DNA from: Acidobacteriota bacterium
Lineage (GTDB): Bacteria; Acidobacteriota; Vicinamibacteria; Marinacidobacterales; SMYC01
Reading direction: 5' to 3'
DNA: 14,030 nt
Assembly: GCA_029263435.1 (NCBI GenBank)
Contig: JAJCXL010000433.1
Location: forward strand, 1 to 14,030
A model generated the notes under the pieces. The model saw only the letters and a program-made list of their open reading frames with translations. It did no database searches and was not told the DNA's origin. Made by a program: the position numbers and the translations under genes. Below, in pieces: positions 1 to 7,065 of the stretch; the stretch's first letter is position 1; the number at the start of each line of letters is the position of its first letter.

Positions 1-1453
1 CGTTCAGGTAGACATAGTTGTTCATGCCACTGAACCAAAATCCGTCACGGGTGGTTCCGAACAGGGCACGGTTGTCGAAGACACCGCCGCGGCCGGGACT
101 CTCGAGGATCTGCTCACTATCCCCCGCCTTCGTGTGAATGACCATGTTTCGCGCGAAAACGTTGAAGCTCTCGTTTCCATCCTCGGTGGCGACCGCCGAG
201 CCCTCGCCGTCGTAGAGCACGTTGTCGAGAACGAGCCCGTAGTGCGCGTCGTGAACCGTGAGTCCCCACTTCAGGAATCCTTCGATCGCATTTCCCACCA
301 ACATGAACTGGAACCCGGCATTCGTCGGATTGACGGGGCCGGTGAGGTGGTGTGCGTGGAAGCTGTAGCGACCGATTTGGTTGGTGCCGACGGACACTGC
401 GCTACCGTTCCCATCGAACACCGCGTTGTCCAAAGAGTCCACCGTCGTGCGACCGAGGTGAACCAACGCCGTGTAGCGCATGTCGACGATCGCTCGTGCG
501 TGTGCCATGACGTGACCTCGAGTGACGCACTGGGTGGTATCGGAGAGGTTCTGCTCCCCGCGGCAATAGCGATCTTTGGCGCTCTCGGCGAGCTCGACCG
601 ATCGGAGGATGATGTTTCGCGTCAGGTTGGCCGCGTGGGGACGCATCGATCGCTCGACCGGGCCGACGTTACCGGCGGCGTCCTTGGGCCCGTAGTGATC
701 GAAAGAGAACGCTTGTTCGAGGCTCACGTCGACGCCCGCAACGGCGGCCACGGCGCGCTCCTCGGCTTGGGATTGGAAGACGAGGTTCTTCCGAAAGGGG
801 ATCTGCCGCGTGTCGGGAACCACGATCCGGTCACCCGGCTTCCAGCCGTCGGCGGCCGCTTCGAGCGAAAGCACCGCTTCGCCCGCGCCGACGTCGCTTT
901 CGAGTCGCAGGAACGTGCGATTCAATCGAGCGCCATGGAGGGTCGCTCTGCCGAACAAATGCATGCCGTTTCCGTACTGAGTGGGATCGCGTCCCGTGGT
1001 ATCGAGAGGCCGGTCCGCAAATACGATCTCGGCTGTTACCGTCGGAGGCAGCGGGCTGTCGGGCGTCCCGATGACGAGGCTCCCACCAGGCAGCACTTGA
1101 AGGTCCACCACTCGCATGCGGGTGCTCGTGTGAGTGGACCACTGAAGCGTCCCTCCAGGGCCGACCTCGACGCAAGACAGCTCCGTCTCGCTCGACACGT
1201 CGTAGGACACGGCTACGCCTGCCGGTATCGACACCTGCGCGCCGAGCTGGGGTACGACGCCTGTCGACCACACCGAAGGATCGGACCACGCCCCGCTCGC
1301 GACGGCCGTCACGTTGGGCTGGTTGCAAAAGCGTGGGACCCGGTCGTGACGGGTCGTCACGAAGTCCGCACTGACCACGGCGTCGACACCGTCCGCCCAG
1401 GTGTTGGACGAATGAAGGCACAACACCAACGCGAAGATTGCGAGCCGTCGCAT
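1..1453 (-). CDS. Secreted G8-domain (CEMIP/TMEM2-like) beta-helix protein, C-terminus cut by window edge
   Basis: An open frame of 484 codons runs from ATG 1453 off the left edge. An AGGGGGA ribosome site (1461-1467) lies 7 bases before the ATG. Residues 1-20 (MRRLAIFALVLCLHSSNTWA) form a signal peptide with a likely cut after TWA, so the protein should be exported. Residues about 48-165 fit the G8 domain: GAWSDPSVW at 54-62, a VVPQLG turn, then hydrophobic repeats ending in LVIGTPDSPL (126-135). A DPTQYGNGMHLFG segment and LHG follow, then a WKPGDRIVV strand (204-212). Downstream are beta-helix-like stretches, including RYSFHAHHLTG (362-372) and DGFWFSGMNNYV (470-481), which resemble the HFH and dGfWf motifs of CEMIP/TMEM2-type proteins. 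In animals this family binds or cleaves hyaluronan or forms large surface proteins. The bacterial substrate is unknown and a carbohydrate target is inference. Domain call is fairly sure; function is not. Confidence 0.82.
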   Translation of the reverse strand, partial: MRRLAIFALVLCLHSSNTWADGVDAVVSADFVTTRHDRVPRFCNQPNVTAVASGAWSDPSVWSTGVVPQLGAQVSIPAGVAVSYDVSSETELSCVEVGPGGTLQWSTHTSTRMRVVDLQVLPGGSLVIGTPDSPLPPTVTAEIVFADRPLDTTGRDPTQYGNGMHLFGRATLHGARLNRTFLRLESDVGAGEAVLSLEAAADGWKPGDRIVVPDTRQIPFRKNLVFQSQAEERAVAAVAGVDVSLEQAFSFDHYGPKDAAGNVGPVERSMRPHAANLTRNIILRSVELAESAKDRYCRGEQNLSDTTQCVTRGHVMAHARAIVDMRYTALVHLGRTTVDSLDNAVFDGNGSAVSVGTNQIGRYSFHAHHLTGPVNPTNAGFQFMLVGNAIEGFLKWGLTVHDAHYGLVLDNVLYDGEGSAVATEDGNESFNVFARNMVIHTKAGDSEQILESPGRGGVFDNRALFGTTRDGFWFSGMNNYVYLN

Positions 1454-1460
1454 AAGAAAA

Positions 1461-1467
1461 TCCCCCT
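1461..1467 (-). promoter_or_regulatory. Ribosome binding site of the G8-domain gene
   Basis: Reads AGGGGGA on the minus strand, 7 bases before ATG 1453. It is one of the strongest Shine-Dalgarno sequences in the window and fixes that start. Confidence 0.7.
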
Positions 1468-1556
1468 GCTTCCGGCGCGCGCACAGACGCTTTGACGCGC
1501 CTGCAGATGAGTTCGATTGGATTGTTTCGAGTGGGCGCACGATACACTCGCGAGCC

Positions 1557-1589
1557 CTCCCGAAGTGTGATCGATGACACGAACGGGAG
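1557..1589 (-). terminator. Possible hairpin terminator downstream of the DUF2268 gene
   Basis: CTCCCG (1557-1562) pairs with CGGGAG (1584-1589). Inside, GTGT pairs with ACAC around an 8-base loop, with a small internal bulge. It starts 8 bases after the stop of the metallopeptidase gene and sits before the same-strand G8 gene. There is no T-tract, so it may be a factor-dependent terminator or an RNA-stabilising hairpin. Confidence 0.35.
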
Positions 1590-1596
1590 AATCGAC

Positions 1597-2361
1597 CTAA
1601 TTGGGTCGGAAGGTTTGCGCCGGGGTGTTCACGAGCTGAGCGGCGGAGCGGCCGGGGTTTTGGCTCTGATACGCCTCGACGAGGCGATAGCCGAGCGTAT
1701 AGCCGACCCACCTCGGCAAGTCCGAGCGCGTGCCAAAAAACCAAGCGTCGAAATCAAAGCTGGAGCTGTCGAACAAAGGGCGCGCGAGCCCGAGAAAGGT
1801 CTCGGTCTCCTCCTCGGCGAAGGCCCTCGACCACGGCGGTAAGTCCACTCCCAGAAGCTCGACCGCGAAGTGATCCGCGAGCCCCTCCGAGATCATCGAT
1901 TCGAGAAGGGTGGTGCCGTATCCAGGTCCCCGAAAGCGCATGACGTGATGCGCCTCGTGAGCGACGGTCCCGGCCAACCTCTCTCGCAGGATCCGAGCGA
2001 GATCCGCGAATGCCGGGTTGATCGCGATCTCGAACGTTTGGCCGTTGAGCGCGAAGCCTCCGATTCCGTATCCAGGAATGGAGCGCTGAGCATCGGCGAA
2101 AACGGTAATCCGGACGGGATCGAAGGAAGGAAACGCCGTGCGGACCTGGGCGAGGGCCTGATCCATCAGAGTATTTATCAGGTCCTGGTGAGGCGTCAGC
2201 AGTCCGTTGGGATCGGAGATGGTCACCGTGGTCGAGCTCACAGGGACTGGCGAGGGGCCCGCAGCAGACGGCGACGACGAGTCCCCGCAACCGACCGACA
2301 AAAAGAGCCACGCGCTCATCCCCATGCACGACAACCCGACCCGAAGACTCACCATTGTCAT
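1597..2361 (-). CDS. Lipoprotein zinc metallopeptidase, DUF2268 family
   Basis: 254 residues. The N-terminus is a lipoprotein signal peptide with lipobox LSVGC and Cys25 as the lipidated residue. Gly, not Asp, follows the Cys, which in enterobacterial rules favours the outer membrane. A Ser/Pro-rich linker (28-45) leads to the globular part. HEAHH at 135-139 is the HExxH zinc site, and SEGLADHF (158-165) supplies Glu159 as a likely third ligand. The arrangement HEAHH, about 20 residues, then EGLADHF, and the late WVGYTLGYRLVEAY (218-231), fit the DUF2268 predicted Zn-dependent protease family. The likely role is cell-envelope proteolysis; the substrate is unknown. ATG 2361 is used; ATG at codon 3 is equally possible because neither has a clear ribosome site. 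The gene is divergent from the LolA gene and followed 143 bases on by the G8 gene on the same strand. Confidence 0.87.
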   Translation of the reverse strand: MTMVSLRVGLSCMGMSAWLFLSVGCGDSSSPSAAGPSPVPVSSTTVTISDPNGLLTPHQDLINTLMDQALAQVRTAFPSFDPVRITVFADAQRSIPGYGIGGFALNGQTFEIAINPAFADLARILRERLAGTVAHEAHHVMRFRGPGYGTTLLESMISEGLADHFAVELLGVDLPPWSRAFAEEETETFLGLARPLFDSSSFDFDAWFFGTRSDLPRWVGYTLGYRLVEAYQSQNPGRSAAQLVNTPAQTFRPN

Positions 2362-2456
2362 CGACGTGTCTCAGAATACGACTTCGGATCGTCTGGATCC
2401 AGCGAGTTTCTTCACAGAAACTTCATAAACCGCTTTAGGCGCCACGACTCAAGCAT

Positions 2457-3140
2457 GTGTACAATAGGGCTATGCTGGTCCTGGCCCTGGCCTTTGCCCT
2501 CGCGGAAGCTCCTTCCGCAATGGAGCCGGAGATCGAGGCACTCGTCGCGCGCGTACAGCAATACTTCGACCGCATCGACAGCTTCGAAGCCGATTTCACC
2601 CAGCGCTACGAACGTCGGCTGCTGCGGAAAGTCGTCGAGGAGAGCGGCAAGCTCAGTGTCAAGAAGCCCGGTCGGATGAGATGGGAGTACCAGGCGCCCG
2701 AAGAGAAGCTCTTCGTCACGGATGGCTCCCGTAGCTACTTCTACATTCCGCTCGAGCGGCAAGTGATGGTGAGCCACGAGCCTCGAGGCGCGATGGGGCT
2801 CGACGAAGGCTCCCCTTTCGCGATCCTCGCCGGGCGGGCACGCCTGACCGACGGTTTCACGTTTTTCACATCCAAAGAAGAGCCTGCTCGCGGCGGCACC
2901 ATGCTCCATCTCATACCGACCTCCCACCACCAGGAGTTCGAGACAGTGGAGATGGAGGTCGATCCTGAGACCGGCGCCATGATGCGCGTCATCTTGATCG
3001 ACGGCGGGCAGAACCGCACGGAGTTCACGTTCGACAACTTCCGGAGCAACACCAGCCTTCCTGAAACACTGTTTCAATTCACCATCCCGTCGGGCGTCGA
3101 TGTCGTGCTCCATTCCGACCCGCCGGCCGAAACCCGCTAG
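2457..3140 (+). CDS. lolA: Outer-membrane lipoprotein carrier protein LolA-like
   Basis: 227 residues. LolA is a periplasmic shuttle that takes lipoproteins from the inner-membrane LolCDE exporter to the outer membrane. The start of the mature part (AMEPEIEALVARVQQYFDRI), then SFEADFTQRYERRLLRKVVE, GKLSVKKPGRMRWEY and DGSRSYFYIPLERQVMV, follows the LolA fold pattern closely. Residues 1-21 are a signal peptide with cleavage near PSA. ATG 2457 is preferred because it gives the signal peptide a basic n-region (Arg4). ATG 2472 is the alternative and lacks any positive charge. Neither has a good ribosome site. The stop is 16 bases before the secretin start, so the two are almost certainly co-transcribed. 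Family assignment is firm; whether it serves all lipoproteins or mainly the linked secretin is open. Confidence 0.87.
   Translation: MYNRAMLVLALAFALAEAPSAMEPEIEALVARVQQYFDRIDSFEADFTQRYERRLLRKVVEESGKLSVKKPGRMRWEYQAPEEKLFVTDGSRSYFYIPLERQVMVSHEPRGAMGLDEGSPFAILAGRARLTDGFTFFTSKEEPARGGTMLHLIPTSHHQEFETVEMEVDPETGAMMRVILIDGGQNRTEFTFDNFRSNTSLPETLFQFTIPSGVDVVLHSDPPAETR
2460..2465 (+). promoter_or_regulatory. Possible -10 hexamer at the start of the LolA gene
   Basis: TACAAT lies 6 bases before the alternative ATG 2472, so transcription from it would start at about that ATG and give a nearly leaderless message. No convincing -35 lies 17-18 bases upstream. It overlaps the preferred coding start at 2457, so the two readings compete. 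Confidence 0.25.
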
Positions 3141-3146
3141 GGACCA

Positions 3147-3151
3147 AAGGA
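3147..3151 (+). promoter_or_regulatory. Ribosome binding site of the secretin gene
   Basis: AAGGA (within AAAGGAAAG) lies 5 bases before ATG 3157. It decides for that start over the upstream ATG at 3100, which would overlap the LolA gene and place 19 residues before the lipoprotein signal. Confidence 0.75.
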
Positions 3152-3156
3152 AAGCC

Positions 3157-4884
3157 ATGAAAACATGGAGTCGATCCCTCCTCGCCGCTCTGATTCTCGT
3201 GGGTTTGGCCGCTTGCGCCAAGAACTCTTTCCAGCACCAAGCGCAGCGCGCGGAGAAAGCGGGGCGTTTCGACCAAGCCGTCGCCCTCTATAGCCAAGCG
3301 GTCACGGACAATCCCGACAACCGGCACCTCTCGCAGGATCTTGAGCGAGCGAAGCTCCGTGCGTCTGAAGCCCACGCACTCGAAGCCGCACGTCGTCTCC
3401 AGCTACACGACCTGGACGGAGCCGTCGAGGAGTATCAGATCGCCCTGACCCTCAATCCCACCAGCGCGGAGCTCGCGAGGCACCTCCGAGAGGTCGACGA
3501 AACGATTGCTGAGCGCGGCGCGGAAGCAGAGCGGAACTCGCTGGACAACTTGAAGAAGCGGCTGCGCGCCGCCCCGTTCGGCAACTTGCAGATAGCGCCC
3601 GGAGCCCGCGCGCCCGCCGGCTTCATTTTTCACGACGCGAGTCTGCGCGACGTGCTCCTCTCATTGGGCACCCTCGCGGGGGTCAACGTCATTTTCGACA
3701 GTGACTTTCGTGACGAGACCATCTCCATCGATCTCGAGAATGCGAGCTTCGAAGAAGCGCTTCGATCGGTGTGTACGACCACTCAGAACTTCTTTCGCGT
3801 CGAGGGCGGCAATATCGTCACCATCATCCCCGACAACCAGGCCAAGCGGAGTGAGTACGAACAACAAGTGAGCCGCACGTTCTACCTCTCGGCGGCGGAT
3901 CTCAAAGAGACGATCGACCTTCTTCGCATCACGCTGGGAGCCCGACGGATCGCCCCTCATACCGCGAACAACGCTCTGACCATCGTCGACACTCCCGAAC
4001 GGGTCAAAGCGGCGGAGATCATCATCAGCTCCATCGACAAGAGCCGCAGCGAAGTCATCGTCGAGATCGAGGTCCTCGAGGTCGATCGAACTCGCATGGA
4101 CGAGTACGGGATCCAGTTTCGCTCAGCCGCGGAAGAAGGCGGTATCAGGGCCGGTATTTTTCCGCAGGACACCACCGCGGACGCTCCCGTCTACAGCCGG
4201 AACAACTTGGCGGTCGTGGGTTTGCCGGGCGCGGTCTTGTCGCTGCTACGCGCGGATAGCGACACGCGAGTGCTTGCGAACCCTCAGCTCAGAGCGGTCG
4301 ATGGTGAGACGGCGCAGGCCGAGTTCGGCGAGCGAGTCCCGGTGCCCATTACGACGTTTTCTCCGATTGCGGCGGGCGGCGTGAACCAGCAGCCGATCAC
4401 GACGTTCCAATACGAGAACATCGGCGTGAACATTCTGGTGACGCCCCGCGTGCATCACGACAACGAAGTCAGCATCGCGCTCGAAGTTCAGCTGAGCACG
4501 ATCTCCGGTACGGGCTTCGGCGGTCTGCCGAAGTTCGGCAATCGCTCGGTCAACACCGTCCTCAGGCTTGGCGACGGCGAGACGAGTCTCCTCGCTGGGC
4601 TCATCAACGATGTCGAGCGCACCAGCCTCTCCGGTACGCCCGGACTCGCCAGCATTCCGGTAATCGGCAAAGTGTTCTCCGCCAACAGGAAAGAGATCGA
4701 AGAGTCCGACATCGTCCTGACGCTCACGCCGCGCATTATCCGACACACGAATGTGTCCGCGGAAGATCTTCTCCCTCACGTCATCGACGGAATGGGGTCG
4801 GGCAGCGGCGGGATCCTATACGAGCCGCCGGAGCCGGCTCCGAGAAGAGATCCCGGTGAAGGCGAAAGAACGCCTCCTCGCTGA
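3157..4884 (+). CDS. Lipoprotein secretin (GspD/PilQ superfamily) with N-terminal TPR repeats
   Basis: 575 residues. Secretins form the large outer-membrane ring channel of type II secretion, type III secretion and type IV pili. Residues 1-20 are a lipoprotein signal peptide (lipobox LAAC, Cys20). Residues about 25-115 hold two TPR-like repeats, for example AGRFDQAVALYSQAVTDNP and LHDLDGAVEEYQIALTLNP. Residues 155-226 are an STN/N0 domain (DASLRDVLLSLGTLAGVNVI). Residues 238-297 are one N1-like ring domain, and 298-530 are the secretin domain, with LRLGDGETSLLAGL (469-482), GTPGLASIPVIGKVF and the closing ESDIVLTLTPRIIR. The tail is Pro/Arg-rich. It is shorter than typical GspD, with one ring domain after N0. 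No ATPase, inner-membrane or pilin genes are nearby, so the machine it belongs to cannot be named. It is co-transcribed with the LolA gene. Confidence 0.9.
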   Translation: MKTWSRSLLAALILVGLAACAKNSFQHQAQRAEKAGRFDQAVALYSQAVTDNPDNRHLSQDLERAKLRASEAHALEAARRLQLHDLDGAVEEYQIALTLNPTSAELARHLREVDETIAERGAEAERNSLDNLKKRLRAAPFGNLQIAPGARAPAGFIFHDASLRDVLLSLGTLAGVNVIFDSDFRDETISIDLENASFEEALRSVCTTTQNFFRVEGGNIVTIIPDNQAKRSEYEQQVSRTFYLSAADLKETIDLLRITLGARRIAPHTANNALTIVDTPERVKAAEIIISSIDKSRSEVIVEIEVLEVDRTRMDEYGIQFRSAAEEGGIRAGIFPQDTTADAPVYSRNNLAVVGLPGAVLSLLRADSDTRVLANPQLRAVDGETAQAEFGERVPVPITTFSPIAAGGVNQQPITTFQYENIGVNILVTPRVHHDNEVSIALEVQLSTISGTGFGGLPKFGNRSVNTVLRLGDGETSLLAGLINDVERTSLSGTPGLASIPVIGKVFSANRKEIEESDIVLTLTPRIIRHTNVSAEDLLPHVIDGMGSGSGGILYEPPEPAPRRDPGEGERTPPR

Positions 4885-4905
4885 GCTTGCTTCGAGAGTG
4901 CCGAG

Positions 4906-4921
4906 CACCGCTAATGCGGTG
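4906..4921. terminator. Hairpin between convergent secretin and cNMP/FHA genes
   Basis: CACCGC, loop TAAT, GCGGTG: a perfect 6-bp stem with a 4-base loop in the 45-base gap between two convergent stops. It could act in both directions. No T-tract follows on either strand, so intrinsic termination is uncertain. Confidence 0.4.
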
Positions 4922-4929
4922 AGCCTGGA

Positions 4930-5727
4930 TCAGGACGTCGCGAGCTTGAAGATCACCGGGACGCGACACAACGTGACTTCGTCCCCGTCATTGATCGGCG
5001 TCAACACCCCGGTCGGGATGCGATTGCCGTTGATATAAGTCCCGTTCATGGTCCCTATCTCTTCGGCGATGTAGTGGGTGTTGTCCTTGTACAAGAGCCG
5101 CGCGTGTCGACGGCTGACGTTCCGGTTGTCATCTTCGTCGGTCAAATCGATCTCGGGACGGTGCCCGGTGACCGAGTCATACCGGCCGATGAGAACCTCG
5201 TCTTTGTGCACCGGGTAGATCTTCCCGCTCTCCTTCGCGACGAAATAGGCGCGGGTACGAGCCGACGCCGGGGGGATCGTCCCTTCCGGTGCTTTCGTGG
5301 GCTCGTCGACGTCCGGGAGCTGTTCCTCTTCGACGGCAGTGCTCTCTTGGGCTTGAATCTTTTCGAGCTGATCGGAGTACTCGCGCATGCGCATCGAGTA
5401 TTTCCGCAACATGCGTACCGCGATCTCCGGATTGGAGCGGATCATCTCACCGAAAGTCGCGCTATTGATGGTAATGACTCCGGCGGCTTCGATGACTTCC
5501 GCGTCGGCAGTACGCGGTAATCGCTCGAGGACCGACATCTCACCGAAGAAGTCGCCCTTCTCGAGCACGTTCAGGGTCTTCCTCTGGTTGCCAATCGTCT
5601 TCCGGATCGCAATCTCTCCGGATTGGACGATATACATCTCGTCGCCGTCCTGACCTTGGCGAAAAACAAAATCGCCCTTATCGAACTTGGTCAGGAACTT
5701 GGCAAAAGGACTTTCCTTGCCTGACAT
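4930..5727 (-). CDS. Cyclic-nucleotide-binding and FHA domain fusion protein
   Basis: 265 residues, cytosolic, no signal peptide. Residues about 8-115 form a cNMP-binding domain. The phosphate-binding cassette is intact: FFGEMSVLERLPRTA at 60-74, with Glu63 and Arg72 as the usual cyclic-nucleotide contacts. Residues 118-157 are a charged linker. Residues 160-262 form an FHA domain: IGRYDS with Gly181-Arg182, NVSRRHAR (203-210) and GTMNGTYINGNRI, the residues that contact phosphothreonine. There is no helix-turn-helix, so this is not a CRP-type transcription factor. It probably couples cAMP or cGMP level to binding of a phosphorylated partner, as inferred from the domains. The gene is convergent to the secretin gene and divergent from the HD-GYP gene, with a good sigma-70-like promoter upstream. 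Confidence 0.93.
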   Translation of the reverse strand: MSGKESPFAKFLTKFDKGDFVFRQGQDGDEMYIVQSGEIAIRKTIGNQRKTLNVLEKGDFFGEMSVLERLPRTADAEVIEAAGVITINSATFGEMIRSNPEIAVRMLRKYSMRMREYSDQLEKIQAQESTAVEEEQLPDVDEPTKAPEGTIPPASARTRAYFVAKESGKIYPVHKDEVLIGRYDSVTGHRPEIDLTDEDDNRNVSRRHARLLYKDNTHYIAEEIGTMNGTYINGNRIPTGVLTPINDGDEVTLCRVPVIFKLATS

Positions 5728-5770
5728 CGTGGATTTGCTCTGATTTAGGACTAACCGTTACTCTTTCAGC

Positions 5771-5800
5771 AAGATAGCATGCCTCTAATGAGACTGTCAA
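5771..5800 (-). promoter_or_regulatory. Sigma-70-type promoter of the cNMP/FHA gene
   Basis: On the minus strand TTGACA (5795-5800) is followed after 18 bases by TATCTT (5771-5776). TGC directly before the -10 makes it an extended -10. This is the best promoter match I found in the window. It would give a leader of about 40 bases before ATG 5727. Confidence 0.65.
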
Positions 5801-5827
5801 TATACACGACACGCTCCGATGTCACCG

Positions 5828-5857
5828 TTGACCACGTCGGATTCCCCATGGTAGCCT
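5828..5857 (+). promoter_or_regulatory. Weak candidate promoter of the GAF/HD-GYP gene
   Basis: TTGACC (5828-5833), an 18-base spacer and TAGCCT (5852-5857) lie about 60 bases before ATG 5919. The -35 is good and the -10 is poor. Confidence 0.25.
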
Positions 5858-5918
5858 CAGCTCAACTCGACCCTAGTCAGTTTATTCTTGTCGCCAGTCT
5901 TAGGCATATCCGTGAATC

Positions 5919-7022
5919 ATGAGCCCGCGCGATCCAACTGAGCAACTAGCCAAAATCAAGGCCGTCCTGGAAGTCACCAAGGCCTACCGGACCATCATCC
6001 ACATCGACGTCTTGCTGTCGACGATCGTTTCGACAGCAGCCGAGACCGTCGGCGCGGAGGCAGGCTCCATTTTGCTCTATGACGACGACGGAAAATTGCG
6101 ATTCCAGACCGCTTCCGGAATCGCTGCCGGCGCCGTCAAGCCCATGTCGGTAGCGCCCGGGCAGGGCATTGCCGGGTGGACGGCCCAGACCGGGAAAGCC
6201 GCGATCGTCAATGACGTCGAATCCGATCCGAGGTTCGAGCGTCGCTTCGATCGAGAGAGCGGTTTTCGGACGCGCTCCATCTTGTGCGTCCCGTTGATCT
6301 TCGACAGCAAGGTCATCGGAGTCATCGAGCTCTTGAACAAGAACGACGGTGGCGAGTTCGACGCCGAGGACGAATCTCTTCTCGGAGGTCTCGCCGACCA
6401 GGCCGCGATCTCAATCGAGCACGTTCGTCTCGCGGACGCACGCAACAACTACTTCACCCACGTCATCGAGATCTTGATCGGCGTGATGGACACCCACATA
6501 TCGATCAAGACCGGGCATGCCCGTCGGGTGGCTCGCTACACCAAGCTCATGGCCCAGGGGTTGGGTCTCGGTGAAGCCGAGCAGAAAGACCTCTACTTCG
6601 CCGGTCTCCTCCACGACATCGGATTGTTGAAGCTCGACACCGAGGGAGAGCTCACCCGTGAGCGCATCGAGCTCCATCCCGTTTTGGGCTATGAGATGAT
6701 CAAAGACATCATCGTCTGGAAAGAGATTGCTCCCATCATCCTTCACCATCACGAACGGTGGGACGGACGCGGCTATCCGGAGAGACTCGAAGGCGAAGCG
6801 ATCCCTATCGGCGCGAGAATCGTGAGTGTCGCTGAAACGTTCGATGTGCTGACGAGCAAGAACTCTTACCGTACCCCGCGTCCTTACGACGTCGCCGTTC
6901 GCGAGATCGAAGCTCATGCCGGCACTCAGTTCGACCCCCACGTGGTCGAGGTCTTCAAGACGAGTATCTCTGAGAGTGAGCTCGTCGACTCTTCCGGCGC
7001 GTCGGGACAAACGGACGAGTGA
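5919..7022 (+). CDS. GAF and HD-GYP domain protein (putative cyclic-di-nucleotide phosphodiesterase)
   Basis: 367 residues, cytosolic. Residues about 15-172 are a GAF sensor domain (AGSILLYDDDGKLRFQTASG, GQGIAGWTAQTGKAAIVNDV, SILCVPLIFDSKVIGVIELLNK split over 48-141). Residues 178-350 are an HD-GYP domain. The metal ligands expected for the family are present: His200 in KTGHARRV, LHDIG with His232-Asp233, His253 in LHPVLGYEM, HHHERWDGRGYP with His277 and His278 and the GYP triplet at 285-287. HD-GYP enzymes hydrolyse c-di-GMP or related dinucleotides. Two positions differ from the usual consensus: HDIGLL where HDIGKI is normal, and AETFDVL where ADxFDAL is normal, so activity may be altered. 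The start has no strong ribosome site, but the domain begins soon after it. Confidence 0.93.
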   Translation: MSPRDPTEQLAKIKAVLEVTKAYRTIIHIDVLLSTIVSTAAETVGAEAGSILLYDDDGKLRFQTASGIAAGAVKPMSVAPGQGIAGWTAQTGKAAIVNDVESDPRFERRFDRESGFRTRSILCVPLIFDSKVIGVIELLNKNDGGEFDAEDESLLGGLADQAAISIEHVRLADARNNYFTHVIEILIGVMDTHISIKTGHARRVARYTKLMAQGLGLGEAEQKDLYFAGLLHDIGLLKLDTEGELTRERIELHPVLGYEMIKDIIVWKEIAPIILHHHERWDGRGYPERLEGEAIPIGARIVSVAETFDVLTSKNSYRTPRPYDVAVREIEAHAGTQFDPHVVEVFKTSISESELVDSSGASGQTDE

Positions 7023-7031
7023 GCACGCTCG

Positions 7032-7043
7032 GGCGGCGCCGCC
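7032..7043. terminator. GC palindrome between convergent genes
   Basis: GGCGGCGCCGCC is a perfect 12-base palindrome 10 bases after the HD-GYP stop and 22 bases before the stop of the convergent unknown gene. It could fold as a short 4-bp hairpin or act as a binding site; no T-tract follows. Confidence 0.25.
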
Positions 7044-7065
7044 GTAGAGGGTCGACGGGTCCTAC

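Noticed and set aside
134..1495. Plus-strand open frame of 453 codons
   Set aside because: It is antisense to the G8-domain gene, has no domain pattern, and is Arg/His/Val-rich as expected from the reverse of GC-biased codons.
831..1580. Minus-strand open frame of 249 codons overlapping the G8 gene
   Set aside because: Out of frame with the G8 protein, Arg-rich, no motif; the G8 frame has a signal peptide, ribosome site and domain match.
2406..2421. Inverted repeat GTTTC/GAAAC before the LolA gene
   Set aside because: A 5-base arm with a 6-base loop is expected by chance and does not line up with a promoter.
1870..2679. Plus-strand open frame of 269 codons
   Set aside because: It is antisense to the metallopeptidase and then out of frame within the LolA gene; composition is Arg/Ser-rich without a motif.
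3100..3156. Upstream ATG of the secretin frame
   Set aside because: It overlaps the LolA gene and would add 19 residues before a clear lipoprotein signal; AAGGA at 3147-3151 supports ATG 3157.
2412..3221. Minus-strand open frame of 269 codons opposite the LolA gene
   Set aside because: Covers the LolA frame in reverse and crosses the LolA/secretin junction; no recognisable domain.
4246..4779. Minus-strand frame of 177 codons inside the secretin gene
   Set aside because: Antisense shadow of a conserved secretin domain.
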